Shown here: piece by piece, positions 1 to 8,241 of the stretch
Position numbering within the stretch: the stretch's first letter is position 1
Layout of the letters: each line of letters starts with the position of its first letter
Source of the DNA: a candidate division TA06 bacterium
GTDB lineage: Bacteria; Edwardsbacteria; AC1; EtOH8
Length of the DNA: 64,000 nt
Assembly: GCA_016235665.1 (NCBI GenBank)
Contig: JACRJI010000001.1
Location: 62,001 to 126,000 of the forward strand
Reading direction: 5' to 3'
Program-made: the position numbers and the translations under genes
The notes under the pieces: generated by a model
Databases searched by the model: none
What the model saw: the letters and a program-made list of their open reading frames with translations, nothing else
Told to the model about the DNA's origin: nothing

Positions 1-447
1 CTCAAAGGGACGCCCTCGTTCCTTGATCCGCTTAGATAATAGATCTATCTCGGCCTGGAGGTAGACCACCAGATCGGGCTTGACGATCCCCGGTTCTAAA
101 AGTTTCCACAGGTTCTCGTACAGGGCGATCTCATTCTGATCCAGATTGAGATAGGCGAACACTTTATCCTTGGCAAACAGGTAATCGGATACCATCTGCT
201 GTCCGAACAGGTCCTGCTGCAGGATCCCCTGCTGCTGCTTGTAGCGGGAGAGCAGGAAGAATATCTGGGTCTGGAAGGCGTAGGCCCGGCGGTCGGAATA
301 GAACTTGGAAAGGAAGGGGTTGGCCTCCACCTCTTCGTTCACCCGCTTGGCGTGAAACCGCTCGGCCAGCATCTTGGCCAGCGTGGTCTTGCCCACGCCG
401 ATCACGCCTTCTATGGCCACGTATCTGGGAATTCTTGAATCCATCAT
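1..447 (-). CDS. Deoxynucleoside kinase (dGK/dCK family), C-terminus cut by window edge
   Basis: The reading frame is open from an ATG at 447 (or 444) to base 1, so 149 residues are present and the C-terminus lies outside the window. The N-terminus carries a P-loop, EGVIGVGKTT, followed after about 35 residues by SKFYSDRRAYAFQTQ, which matches the acceptor-binding region of bacterial deoxyguanosine/deoxyadenosine kinases. These enzymes phosphorylate salvaged deoxynucleosides with ATP in the cytoplasm; complete members are about 200-220 residues long. folK lies upstream on the same strand, and folK and dNK are neighbours or fused in many Bacteroidetes, which supports the call. Which deoxynucleoside is preferred cannot be read from this fragment. 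Confidence 0.85.
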   Translation of the reverse strand, partial: MMDSRIPRYVAIEGVIGVGKTTLAKMLAERFHAKRVNEEVEANPFLSKFYSDRRAYAFQTQIFFLLSRYKQQQGILQQDLFGQQMVSDYLFAKDKVFAYLNLDQNEIALYENLWKLLEPGIVKPDLVVYLQAEIDLLSKRIKERGRPFE

Positions 448-586
448 GATACAAATTATTAGGGCTTTATGGTTTTAAGGAATGGCCGCATAATGCACAT
501 AAATCACAAATACAAACACGTTTAACGTTATTACGTAGTAATGTTATAACGGTATATGTGCCTTTTGTGGCAAAAGGTAAACCGAT

Positions 587-1111
587 TTAAAAATTGGCCG
601 TCTCCATCTTTTTGACATCCCCCTTGGTCCGGGGGACCTTTTTGAGCAGAACCTTCACCTTCTGCCGGCTGGCGGGATCCTCGAAGTCGGGGATCAGGTC
701 GCAGAGGGGCACCAGCACGAACCCCCGCAGGGAAAGCTCCGGGTGAGGCACCTTCAGGTCCGGGGTGTTTATCACCTGGCTGCCGAAATAAAGGATGTCC
801 AGGTCTATCACCCGCGGCTCCCACTTCACTTGGCGCACCCGGCCCATATGGTGTTCGATCCGCTGCAGGGATTTCAGCAGCACCGCCGGTGCCAGGCTGG
901 TCTCCAGCTCCACCACCGCGTTCAGGAATTTCGGCTGGTCGGGGTTGCCGAAGGGCTCGGTCTCGTAGACCGCAGACATCCTCAGCACGGAGGATCCCGG
1001 CATCTGGCCCATGGCGGCCAGGGCAAAGCGGATGTTGCCCAGCCGGTTTCCCAGGTTGGAACCGAGCCCGATGTAGGTTTTGGCCTTTTTATTTTCGGAG
1101 GTCTGTTTCAT
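587..1111 (-). CDS. folK: 2-amino-4-hydroxy-6-hydroxymethyldihydropteridine pyrophosphokinase (HPPK)
   Basis: HPPK transfers pyrophosphate from ATP to 6-hydroxymethyl-7,8-dihydropterin in folate synthesis. The 174-residue product has the usual family landmarks in order: the N-terminal GLGSNLGNR, YETEPFG, FLNAVVELET, the IEHHMGR helix, the signature RVIDLDILYF carrying the two metal-binding Asp residues, and VPHPELSLRGFVLVPL near the end. The length is normal with a slightly long N-terminus. The gene starts one base after the stop codon of the dCMP deaminase gene, so the two are probably cotranscribed. A deoxynucleoside kinase follows downstream after about 140 bp. Confidence 0.96.
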   Translation of the reverse strand: MKQTSENKKAKTYIGLGSNLGNRLGNIRFALAAMGQMPGSSVLRMSAVYETEPFGNPDQPKFLNAVVELETSLAPAVLLKSLQRIEHHMGRVRQVKWEPRVIDLDILYFGSQVINTPDLKVPHPELSLRGFVLVPLCDLIPDFEDPASRQKVKVLLKKVPRTKGDVKKMETANF

Positions 1112-1600
1112 CTATGGCTTTAGCAGCTCTGTCTTCAGTTTGGCTTCCTTCAATATGTCCTGCGACATCTGGTCGGGATACCCCTGGGAATAGACGATCC
1201 TTTTGATCCCGGCATTGATGATCATCTTGGAGCAGAGCACGCAGGGGAAATGGGTGATGTAGATCGAGGCTCCCTGCAGCGGCACCCCGAAGGTGGCCGC
1301 CTGGATGATGGCGTTCTGCTCGGCATGAATGGCCCGGCAAAGTTCGTGTTTCTCCCCGGACTTGACCCCCAGCTTCTGGCGCAGGCATCCCAGCTCGGCG
1401 CAGTGTTTCAGGCCCACCGGCGCCCCGTTGTAGCCGGTGGACAAAAGCCTCTTGTCCTTGACGATCACCGCCCCCACCTGACGGCGGAGACAGGTGGTCC
1501 GGCTGGACACCAGCAAGGCTATCTCCATGAAATAGCGATCCCAGCTGGGACGCAGATGTTCCGTCCCGGCCGGTTGTGTTTTCTTCGGGGCTTTGCTCAT
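1112..1600 (-). CDS. dCMP deaminase (ComEB-like cytidine/deoxycytidylate deaminase)
   Basis: This zinc enzyme deaminates dCMP to dUMP, feeding thymidylate synthesis. The 162-residue product has the catalytic HAEQNAI motif at residues 92-98 (H92, E94) and the zinc-binding pair in PCVLC (C120, C123). The region before it, with [13 protein letters not shown] and a Cys/His-rich stretch around residues 67-92, matches the second zinc site of dCMP deaminases rather than a plain cytidine deaminase. Its ATG overlaps the stop codon of the upstream small gene as ATGA (1597-1600), so translation is probably coupled. Allosteric regulation by dCTP/dTTP is common in the family but cannot be judged here. Confidence 0.92.
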   Translation of the reverse strand: MSKAPKKTQPAGTEHLRPSWDRYFMEIALLVSSRTTCLRRQVGAVIVKDKRLLSTGYNGAPVGLKHCAELGCLRQKLGVKSGEKHELCRAIHAEQNAIIQAATFGVPLQGASIYITHFPCVLCSKMIINAGIKRIVYSQGYPDQMSQDILKEAKLKTELLKP

Positions 1601-2010
1601 CCTTTGTCGGCCAGGGTCAGCCCCGGCTCAAACGAAAGCTCGGCATCCTTGGCTGAAAGGCTCTGGGCCAGGATGCTCATCTGATGGATGGCCAGCACTT
1701 CCTCTATCCGCTGCCTGGTGATCAGTCCCATTTCCACCAGGATGTCGCCGATTCGTCCGCCTTTGGCCTTCTGGGTGGCGATGGCCCTGTCCAAATCTTC
1801 GGTGCTGAGGTGGCCGCCGGCGGTCAGTATCTCGCCCAGCAGTTTTTTGCGCTCGGCCGAGGAAAAGCCCCCGATGGACCCGTTCTTGAACTCCACATAT
1901 TCGGTGTATTCCGGGTTCTCGATGGTCAGCACCCCGGACCAGCGCTCCTTGAGGGCCTTGGTGACCACCTCGCCGAACTGGACCCGGCCCAGGTTGATTT
2001 TTTCAGCCAT
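1597..2010 (-). CDS. Small two-domain protein: DUF4388/PATAN-like plus MshE-N-like module
   Basis: The product has 137 residues. Residues about 8-50 ([27 protein letters not shown]) resemble the start of DUF4388/PATAN domains found in gliding and signalling proteins. Residues about 52-100 ([29 protein letters not shown]) resemble the N-terminal MshE/GspE helical module, which binds c-di-GMP in some type II secretion and pilus ATPases. No catalytic domain is present, so an adaptor or sensor role is inferred. It ends in an ATGA overlap with the dCMP deaminase gene and lies just after glyA, six bases from its stop, so it belongs to the same transcript. No specific function can be assigned. Confidence 0.6.
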   Translation of the reverse strand: MAEKINLGRVQFGEVVTKALKERWSGVLTIENPEYTEYVEFKNGSIGGFSSAERKKLLGEILTAGGHLSTEDLDRAIATQKAKGGRIGDILVEMGLITRQRIEEVLAIHQMSILAQSLSAKDAELSFEPGLTLADKG

Positions 2011-2016
2011 TTTGAT

Positions 2017-3324
<1,308 letters not shown>

Positions 3325-3350
3325 TTTGTTTTTACCTTACCCTGTGTTGT

Positions 3351-4007
3351 TTAGATATTTTTGGGTTTTATTTTCTTTCCGTTGCTCTTGCTCTTGGGCT
3401 TGGCCTTGACCGTATCCGTAACCGTGGTGTCCGCTTTTATCGCCGCAGCCAGGCTTTCGGGCCTGGTCTTGCCCAGTAATAGATTGAGCTTGGCCTCCAA
3501 TTCCTTCTCGTAACCTGCTTGAAAGCCCACATGGTATTCGGCGATGTTGCCGGCCTTGTCAATCACCACCAGGGTCGGCAGGCTGTTGGCCTTGTATTTC
3601 TGGGAGGTAACCGAAAATTCGTCATGCAGAATGGGAAGCGAGATCACCCGCTGGAAGATGTAAGCCTCCACCGTGTCCCGGGCTTCACCCACGTTCACCA
3701 GGTAAAAACGGACGCTGTCCCCGGCAAAGCGCGAGGCCATCTCCTGCAGGCAGGGGATCTCCTTTTTGCAGTTCTCGCACCAGGTGGTGAAGAAGCTTAA
3801 GACCACCACGTCCCGCTGCTGTCGGGTGCGGGGGGTTCTGGGCTGGCCGCAGTAATCGCGGAGATAAAAAGTGGATCCTCCGTCCAGGTTCTTCAGCACT
3901 ATGGGAGGAGCCGGGTCGCCCACCTTCAGTCCGGGCTTGTCCCCGGCAGCTAAGGCCGAGATTGACAATAACAGTAGCGTAAGACAGAATGACAGGATAT
4001 TTTTCAT
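3351..4007 (-). CDS. Exported TlpA/ResA-like thioredoxin-fold protein
   Basis: The 218-residue product starts with a signal peptide (MKNILSFCLTLLLLSISALA, cleavage after about residue 21). It then has a TlpA/ResA/AhpC-TSA fold with the redox motif WCENCKKE (C77, C80), a cis-Pro region SLPTLVVIDKAG and GFQAGYEKEL near the end. Such proteins reduce disulfides outside the cytoplasm, for example in cytochrome c maturation. The last 25 residues are Lys/Ser-rich with repeated KPKS-type motifs, unusual for the family. An extra stretch around residues 52-66 (rich in Thr, Arg and Gln) lies between strand and active site. No cytochrome genes are nearby, so the substrate is unknown. Confidence 0.85.
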   Translation of the reverse strand: MKNILSFCLTLLLLSISALAAGDKPGLKVGDPAPPIVLKNLDGGSTFYLRDYCGQPRTPRTRQQRDVVVLSFFTTWCENCKKEIPCLQEMASRFAGDSVRFYLVNVGEARDTVEAYIFQRVISLPILHDEFSVTSQKYKANSLPTLVVIDKAGNIAEYHVGFQAGYEKELEAKLNLLLGKTRPESLAAAIKADTTVTDTVKAKPKSKSNGKKIKPKNI

Positions 4008-4106
4008 GAAGTGTATGCTTCCGTTCTTTTTGGTTATGTTTTACTATCCGACGTTTCCTGGGATAGGCAGTATCAACATGATTCCCTGGGCATTCTCCGA
4101 ATAAAA

Positions 4107-4127
4107 AATCATGTAAATCCTGTCAAA
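4107..4127. repeat. Partial copy of the TGACAGGATTTAC-family palindromic repeat
   Basis: The stretch reads AATCATGTAAATCCTGTCAA on the plus strand. It matches one arm of the larger palindromic elements at 21981-22077 and 62107-62174 and a further arm at 60881-60910. It lies between rpiB and the TlpA-like gene. Confidence 0.55.
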
Positions 4128-4143
4128 GGGACCTCGTTTAATT

Positions 4144-4584
4144 TTATTCATTTTCGTATTTGGTAATCTTGTCCACCCGGCGCTGGTGACGGCCGCCTTC
4201 GAATCCGGTCTCCAGCCAGACCTTTACTATCTTGGGGACCAGCTGCAGGTCTATGTAATCGGCCGGCAATACCAGGATGTTGGCGTCGTTGTGCAGCCGC
4301 GAGTAGCGGGCCATGTCCGGGGTCATGGCGATGGCCGCCCGCACCCCCTTGACCTTGTTGGCCGCGATGGCCATGCCGTTGCCGGTGCTGCAGACCAGTA
4401 TCCCCTTGTCCGCCTCGCCTTTGGCCACCGCTTGGGCCACCGGAATGGCGAAGTCTGGATAATCGCAGGGATCCCGGTTCTGGGCCCCGAAGTCCTTGAA
4501 TTCCAGGTTGTCGAGGGAAAAGGCTGACTTGATCTGCTCTTTAAGGGCAAACCCCCGGTGATCGGTGCCGATGGCGATCTTCAT
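4144..4584 (-). CDS. rpiB: Ribose-5-phosphate isomerase B
   Basis: RpiB interconverts ribose 5-phosphate and ribulose 5-phosphate in the pentose phosphate pathway. The 146-residue product matches the LacA/RpiB family from end to end: GTDHRGFALK at the start, the active-site CSTGNGMAIAANK with C65, GVRAA, and the SRLHNDANIL segment carrying the catalytic-site His. The start is supported by GAGGG six bases upstream. A promoter-like TTGACT-17-TATCCT lies just upstream (4608-4636). Some RpiB relatives act on allose 6-phosphate; that alternative cannot be excluded. Confidence 0.95.
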   Translation of the reverse strand: MKIAIGTDHRGFALKEQIKSAFSLDNLEFKDFGAQNRDPCDYPDFAIPVAQAVAKGEADKGILVCSTGNGMAIAANKVKGVRAAIAMTPDMARYSRLHNDANILVLPADYIDLQLVPKIVKVWLETGFEGGRHQRRVDKITKYENE

Positions 4585-4607
4585 AAATGCCCTCGTGATG
4601 GTTATTA

Positions 4608-4636
4608 AGGATAAGACATAACTAGATTAAAGTCAA
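4608..4636 (-). promoter_or_regulatory. Probable sigma70-type promoter of rpiB
   Basis: On the minus strand a -35 box TTGACT (4636-4631) and a -10 box TATCCT (4613-4608) are separated by 17 bases. Transcription would start near 4601, giving a leader of about 17 bases to the ATG at 4584 with its GAGGG ribosome site. Confidence 0.5.
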
Positions 4637-4888
4637 GAGCAAGCTGTGCTGCGGCGGCAGAGATGCTCATCAAAGTCTGCCGTGCTACGTTTGAGGAGAC
4701 GGTCTTTGACAGCCCAGCGCTGTTTGAGAGGCAAGGCAAGCGGGTCAGGCGACGTTTGAAAAGCTGGGCAAGGCTGCAAATCAACGATTGAACGAATCCA
4801 ACATCGCCTGGCTTTTATTATTGTGTCTCAAACGTTGCCCGGAAGATATCCTTGCTCCTCAAACGCCCCTGCTTTGGCAGTTTCCCAG
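4637..4888. other. Gene-free stretch with nested inverted repeats
   Basis: No convincing gene is seen between ptb and the rpiB promoter. CGTTTGAGGAG at 4688-4698 is exactly complementary to CTCCTCAAACG at 4855-4865. Inside that pair GTTTGAGA (4722-4729) pairs with TCTCAAAC (4826-4833). A further related CGTTTGAAAAG lies near 4752. The nested order would allow a long hairpin spanning about 180 bases, either a degenerate repeat or a structured 3' region of the ptb leader. Confidence 0.35.
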
Positions 4889-5794
4889 TTATTTTGCCAT
4901 CAGCGCCGAAAGCACTATGGACATGAACTTGGTCTCGTCGGAATCTGTGCGCGAGGTCAGCACCACCGGGGCGCTGGTGCCTATGACCATGGCCGCCAGC
5001 TCCGCCTTGGCCAGCTGGGCCAGCGTCTTGTAAATGAAGTTGGCCCCGTGGATGTCCGGGCAGACCAGGATGTCGGCGTAGCCGGCCACCGGCGATTTGA
5101 GGCCCTTGCCGGCCGCGCATTCCGGGGAGACCGCGGCGTCCATGGACAGCGGCCCGTCCACTATGCAGCCCTTGATCTGCCCCCGGTCGGCCATCTTGGC
5201 CAGCTGGGCCGCTTCCAGGCTGCAGGGCCATTTGGGATTGACCTTTTCGGTGGCGGTCAGCACCGCCACCTTGGGGGTTTCAATTCCCAGTTTGTGGGCC
5301 ACCGCCACGGCATGGTTGATCATGTCCACCTTCTGCCCGAAGTCCGGGTAGGGGATCTGGGCGGCGTCGGTGAGTATCAGCAGCCGGGGATAGTTGGGAA
5401 CTTCGAACACCGCCACGTGGGAGACGGTGGCCCCGGTGGTCAGACCGTTCTCCTTGTTCAGATAGGCCCGGGCGTAGACCGCGGTGTCTATCAGGCCCTT
5501 CATCAGCACGTCGGCTTCGCCTTTTTTGACCATCTCCACCGCCCTGGCGGCCGCTTTCTTATAGTCGGTCTCGTCGATCAGGGTGAATATCTTGGGATCG
5601 ATATTATTTTCCTTGGCCAGAGCCTCGGTCTTTTTCTGATCGCCGATCAGGATGGCCTTGGCCGATTTTTCGTTGACCGCCCGGGCCAAAGCGCCCAGGA
5701 TGTCCGGATCCTGGCCGCAGGCCACGGCCACTCTCTTTAACGGTCCGCCCTTGACCAGTTCCGCCATTTGTTTCAGTGAGGTAACTTGTGCCAC
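4889..5794 (-). CDS. ptb: Phosphate butyryltransferase, copy 1
   Basis: Ptb converts butyryl-CoA (or branched-chain acyl-CoA) and phosphate to acyl-phosphate and CoA; with butyrate kinase this yields ATP. The 301-residue product belongs to the PTA/PTB family: ADVLMKGLIDTA, TGATVSHVAVFEVPNYPRL, TDAAQIPYPDFGQKVDMINHAV, GQIKGCIVDGPLSMDAAVS and ADILVCPDIHGANFIYK are typical. It starts with GTG at 5794, preceded by TAGGAG at good spacing. It is the last of the duplicated ptb/buk genes in transcription order and follows a diguanylate cyclase gene. Whether it prefers butyryl-, isobutyryl- or another acyl-CoA cannot be told from the sequence. Confidence 0.9.
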   Translation of the reverse strand: MAQVTSLKQMAELVKGGPLKRVAVACGQDPDILGALARAVNEKSAKAILIGDQKKTEALAKENNIDPKIFTLIDETDYKKAAARAVEMVKKGEADVLMKGLIDTAVYARAYLNKENGLTTGATVSHVAVFEVPNYPRLLILTDAAQIPYPDFGQKVDMINHAVAVAHKLGIETPKVAVLTATEKVNPKWPCSLEAAQLAKMADRGQIKGCIVDGPLSMDAAVSPECAAGKGLKSPVAGYADILVCPDIHGANFIYKTLAQLAKAELAAMVIGTSAPVVLTSRTDSDETKFMSIVLSALMAK

Positions 5795-5887
5795 TTTTTC
5801 TCCTATGGTTGTGATTGTGTATAAAGGTTATTTGTTATCAGATTATGCCCGGGCCTGGGAAGTGCTCTTGGGGCGCAGCGGCCGGTG

Positions 5888-6826
5888 TCAGCTGACGTAC
5901 ACCGCGTTCCTTCCTCCCTGCTTGGCCCGGTACAGGGCCTTGTCCGCCCGGTCTATCAGTGAATCCAAGGATTCCTTCGGGTTAAGCTCGGCCACCCCCA
6001 TGCTGATGGTGATATTGAAGGGCCACAGTTTTTCCTGGTGGATCAGCCTCCATCTTTCCACCGACAGCCTCAGCCGTTCGGCGATCTCGGCCGCGATCTC
6101 GGCCTTAGTCTGGGGCAGCATGATCAGGAATTCCTCGCCCCCGTAGCGGGCCACCCGGTCGTATTCCCGGATCCCGGCCTGGAGCTGCCGGGAGACGCCC
6201 TTCAGCACTTCGTCACCGATCTGGTGGCCGTACTGGTCATTGACGTGCTTGAAATAATCCAGATCGCAGAAGATCAGGGACAGCGGCAATCCCAGGCGCT
6301 TTGATTTCTTCAGTTCCAGGTCCAGCTCCATCTCAATCTTGCGCCGGTTCAGCAGTTCGGTCAGGGGATCGATGGCCGCCAGTCTGGACAACAGCTCCGA
6401 GGCCTTGGCCTCCTCCTCGTAGATGCTGGCGTCCCGGAAGATCTGGACCGCCCCCAGCCGCTCCCCCGCGGGACCGCTGATCGGCGAGGAGACCACATCC
6501 ACCGGCACCCGGCGCCCGTCCTTGTGTTTCAGGTAGACCCTGGTCTGGCCGGTGGGCTGTCCGCCGTTGACCGCCCGGCTTAAGGGGCAGAGCGGTCCGC
6601 ACATGCTCCGGCCCTCGGTATCGATGTGGCACAGCAGGTCGTCGGAACAACGGAAAGTGATCACTTCCTCCGGCCGGTAACCGGAAATGCTTTCTGCCCC
6701 TTTGTTCCAGTAGGTGATCCGCTTCTCGTTGTCCACAAAATACACGCCGTCATAGGTCTGGTCCAGGATGGCCTTGTAAATGTCGCAGGGCAGGCCGCTG
6801 GCATTGTCCTCCGCCTGTTTGGTCAT
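5888..6826 (-). CDS. PAS-GGDEF diguanylate cyclase
   Basis: The 312-residue product makes c-di-GMP from two GTP. Residues about 15-130 form a PAS domain (TYDGVYFVDNEKRITYWN) with a four-Cys pattern (CSDDLLCH then CGPLCPL) that recurs in PAS-GGDEF proteins and may bind metal or sense redox state. Residues about 145-312 form the GGDEF domain with DPLTELLNRR, DLDYFKHVND and the active-site RYGGEEF. The product-inhibition site RxxD is present (REYD, five residues before GGEEF). No membrane segment is seen, so it is probably cytoplasmic. Its ATG overlaps the stop of the upstream ptb by one base (TGATG), suggesting the signal protein is coupled to the acyl-phosphate genes. Confidence 0.9.
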   Translation of the reverse strand: MTKQAEDNASGLPCDIYKAILDQTYDGVYFVDNEKRITYWNKGAESISGYRPEEVITFRCSDDLLCHIDTEGRSMCGPLCPLSRAVNGGQPTGQTRVYLKHKDGRRVPVDVVSSPISGPAGERLGAVQIFRDASIYEEEAKASELLSRLAAIDPLTELLNRRKIEMELDLELKKSKRLGLPLSLIFCDLDYFKHVNDQYGHQIGDEVLKGVSRQLQAGIREYDRVARYGGEEFLIMLPQTKAEIAAEIAERLRLSVERWRLIHQEKLWPFNITISMGVAELNPKESLDSLIDRADKALYRAKQGGRNAVYVS

Positions 6827-7722
6827 CAGCAGCTGACCACACCCAGGGCGATGGAATTGATCTTCTGTTGCTTGGAATCGGCCCGGGAAAGCATCACCAC
6901 CGGCTTGGCCGCCCCGGCGATGATCCCGGCGGCCTGGGCCCCGCCCAGGTAGATCAGACCCTTGACCAGCATGTTGCCCGAGGCGATGTCGGGGGTCAAA
7001 AAGATGTCGGCCTCCCCGGCCACCTGGCTCTTGATCTTTTTATGGGCGGCGGCCTCGGCCGAGACCGCCAGGTCCAGGGCCAGCGGGCCGTCTATGATGC
7101 AGCCCTTGATCTGTCCCCGGTCGTTCATCTTGGAAAGGTGGGTGGCGTCTATGGTTTCCTGCATCTCCGGGTTGAGCACTTCTATGGCGGCCAGCACGGC
7201 CACCTTGGGCTTTTCCACCCCCAGCTTTTGCGATATCTCCACCGCGTTGTTGATGATGTCCACCTTGGCCATCAGGTCGGGCTTGACGTTCATCCCGCCG
7301 TCCGAGACCAGTATCAGCTTGGGGTAGGACGACGATTCCATCACCGCCACATGGGACAGCAGGCGCCCGGTGCGCAGGCCCACTTCCTTGTCCAGCACGG
7401 CTTTTAGGAAGGTGGAGGTGGCCACCAGCCCCTTCATCAAGAAATCGGCCCGACCCGAGGAGACCGCGGACACCGCGGCCTTTGAGGCCTCGGCCATGTC
7501 CTTGATGTCTTGCAGTTCCCAGCCCTTGATGTCCACCTTGGCCTTGACGGCGGCATCTTCTATCGCCTTTTTGTCGCCGAATAAAATTGGAGTGGCGATC
7601 TTCTCTTTGGCCGCGTCGCTTAAAGCCTCAAGGACCACTTCGTCCTGGGCCACCGCCACCGCCACTTTTTTGGGCCCTTTGGCCTTGGCCTCTTTCATCA
7701 GATCGGAAAATGATTTGATCAT
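6826..7722 (-). CDS. ptb: Phosphate butyryltransferase, copy 2
   Basis: A second PTA/PTB-family acyltransferase, 298 residues, clearly homologous to the copy at 4889-5794 but diverged, so the duplication is old. Landmarks are ADFLMKGLVATSTFL, SHVAVMESSSYPKL, VSDGGMNVKPDLMAKVDIINNAV, GQIKGCIIDGPLALDLAVS and ADIFLTPDIASGNMLVKGL. The start is set at 7722 because AAGAGGAG lies six bases upstream; an in-frame ATG at 7740 falls inside a palindromic repeat and is rejected. It is followed with a one-base overlap by the PAS-GGDEF gene. A repeat-bounded GIY-YIG module separates it from butyrate kinase 1. Confidence 0.9.
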   Translation of the reverse strand: MIKSFSDLMKEAKAKGPKKVAVAVAQDEVVLEALSDAAKEKIATPILFGDKKAIEDAAVKAKVDIKGWELQDIKDMAEASKAAVSAVSSGRADFLMKGLVATSTFLKAVLDKEVGLRTGRLLSHVAVMESSSYPKLILVSDGGMNVKPDLMAKVDIINNAVEISQKLGVEKPKVAVLAAIEVLNPEMQETIDATHLSKMNDRGQIKGCIIDGPLALDLAVSAEAAAHKKIKSQVAGEADIFLTPDIASGNMLVKGLIYLGGAQAAGIIAGAAKPVVMLSRADSKQQKINSIALGVVSC

Positions 7723-7735
7723 GTATGCTCCTCTT

Positions 7736-7805
7736 GTCATTCCTGCGAAAGCAGGAATCCAGTTATTATTGTCTGATAGTCATTCCTGCGAAGGCAGGAA
7801 TCCAG
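7736..7805. repeat. Two direct copies of a 27-bp palindromic REP-like repeat
   Basis: Copies at 7736-7762 and 7779-7805 both run GTC, then ATTCCTGCGAAAGCAGGAAT (second copy with G for one A), then CCAG. Each is an almost perfect hairpin. Read in one frame they encode the VIPAKAGIQ peptide often seen in misannotated genes. They lie between the ribosome site of ptb copy 2 and the 3' end of the GIY-YIG gene. Confidence 0.85.
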
Positions 7806-7808
7806 AGT

Positions 7809-8096
7809 TTAGCTCAATTCGTTATACAGTTCTTTCCATTCTGGATTTCGTTCTTCAATCAGCCTTATCTTCCATTCACGTTTCCAGGCTTTCAATCTTT
7901 TTTCACGAATAATCGCCAGACGTATATCATCAAATATTTCGTAATAAACCAAAACATTCACGTTGTATCTTTCAGTAAAACCTTCGACTGTTTTTTGCTT
8001 ATGCTCGTTAACCCTGCGAACAAGGTTATTGGTCACGCCTATATACAAAGTACCGTTACGTTTGCTGGCCAGGATATAGACATAGTACTGTTTCAT
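7809..8096 (-). CDS. Single-domain GIY-YIG nuclease (UPF0213/URI-type)
   Basis: The 95-residue product is a free-standing GIY-YIG domain: YYVYILASK, TLYIGVTNNLVRRVNEHK with the catalytic Arg, then EGFTERYNVNVLVYYE and IREKRLKAWKREWKIRLIE. The first motif reads YVY and YIG at the usual spacing. Such proteins cut DNA one strand at a time; the roles of the stand-alone bacterial forms are mostly unknown. It is flanked by palindromic repeats on both sides, a frequent setting for this subfamily. No ribosome site is obvious before the ATG, and the coding DNA is more AT-rich than its neighbours, consistent with transfer. Confidence 0.85.
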   Translation of the reverse strand: MKQYYVYILASKRNGTLYIGVTNNLVRRVNEHKQKTVEGFTERYNVNVLVYYEIFDDIRLAIIREKRLKAWKREWKIRLIEERNPEWKELYNELS

Positions 8097-8102
8097 TGCA
8101 CC

Positions 8103-8234
8103 GTCATTCCAGCGCAGGCTGGAATCCAGTTTTTACAGTTTCCTGGATGCCTGCCGGAAGCCTGCCCTGGGTAAGGCTGGCAGGCCTTGCAGGCTCAGGG
8201 TTTACCCCTGGATGCCTGCCTACGCAGGCATTAC
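8103..8234. repeat. Right-hand REP-like palindromes of the GIY-YIG cassette
   Basis: At 8103-8129 a variant of the left repeat reads GTCATTCCAGCGCAGGCTGG and continues AATCCAG. At 8208-8234 the motif occurs in the opposite orientation (CTGGATGCCTGCCTACGCAG, then GCATTAC). Between them CTGGATGCCTGCC at 8143-8155 begins another degenerate copy, and GCCTGCC and GGCAGGC can pair. Confidence 0.7.
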
Positions 8235-8241
8235 AAGGGGG

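Larger units (their letters stand above)
7736..8234. mobile_element. Repeat-bracketed GIY-YIG cassette between ptb2 and buk1
   Basis: A block of about 500 bp holds one small GIY-YIG gene with two copies of a palindromic repeat on one side and a related pair, the outer in inverted orientation, on the other. The left edge is directly beside the AAGAGGAG ribosome site of ptb and the right edge is about eight bases from the stop of buk. This looks like a non-autonomous or GIY-YIG-driven insertion into a former buk-ptb junction. No target-site duplication could be shown, so calling it mobile is an inference. Confidence 0.45.

Noticed and set aside
7723-7740. Upstream ATG of ptb copy 2
   Set aside because: It lies in the palindromic repeat, and AAGAGGAG is correctly spaced only for the ATG at 7722.
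7725-8174. Plus-strand open frames giving VIPAKAGIQ peptides
   Set aside because: These are the well-known translations of the repeat, antisense to the GIY-YIG gene, not a protein.
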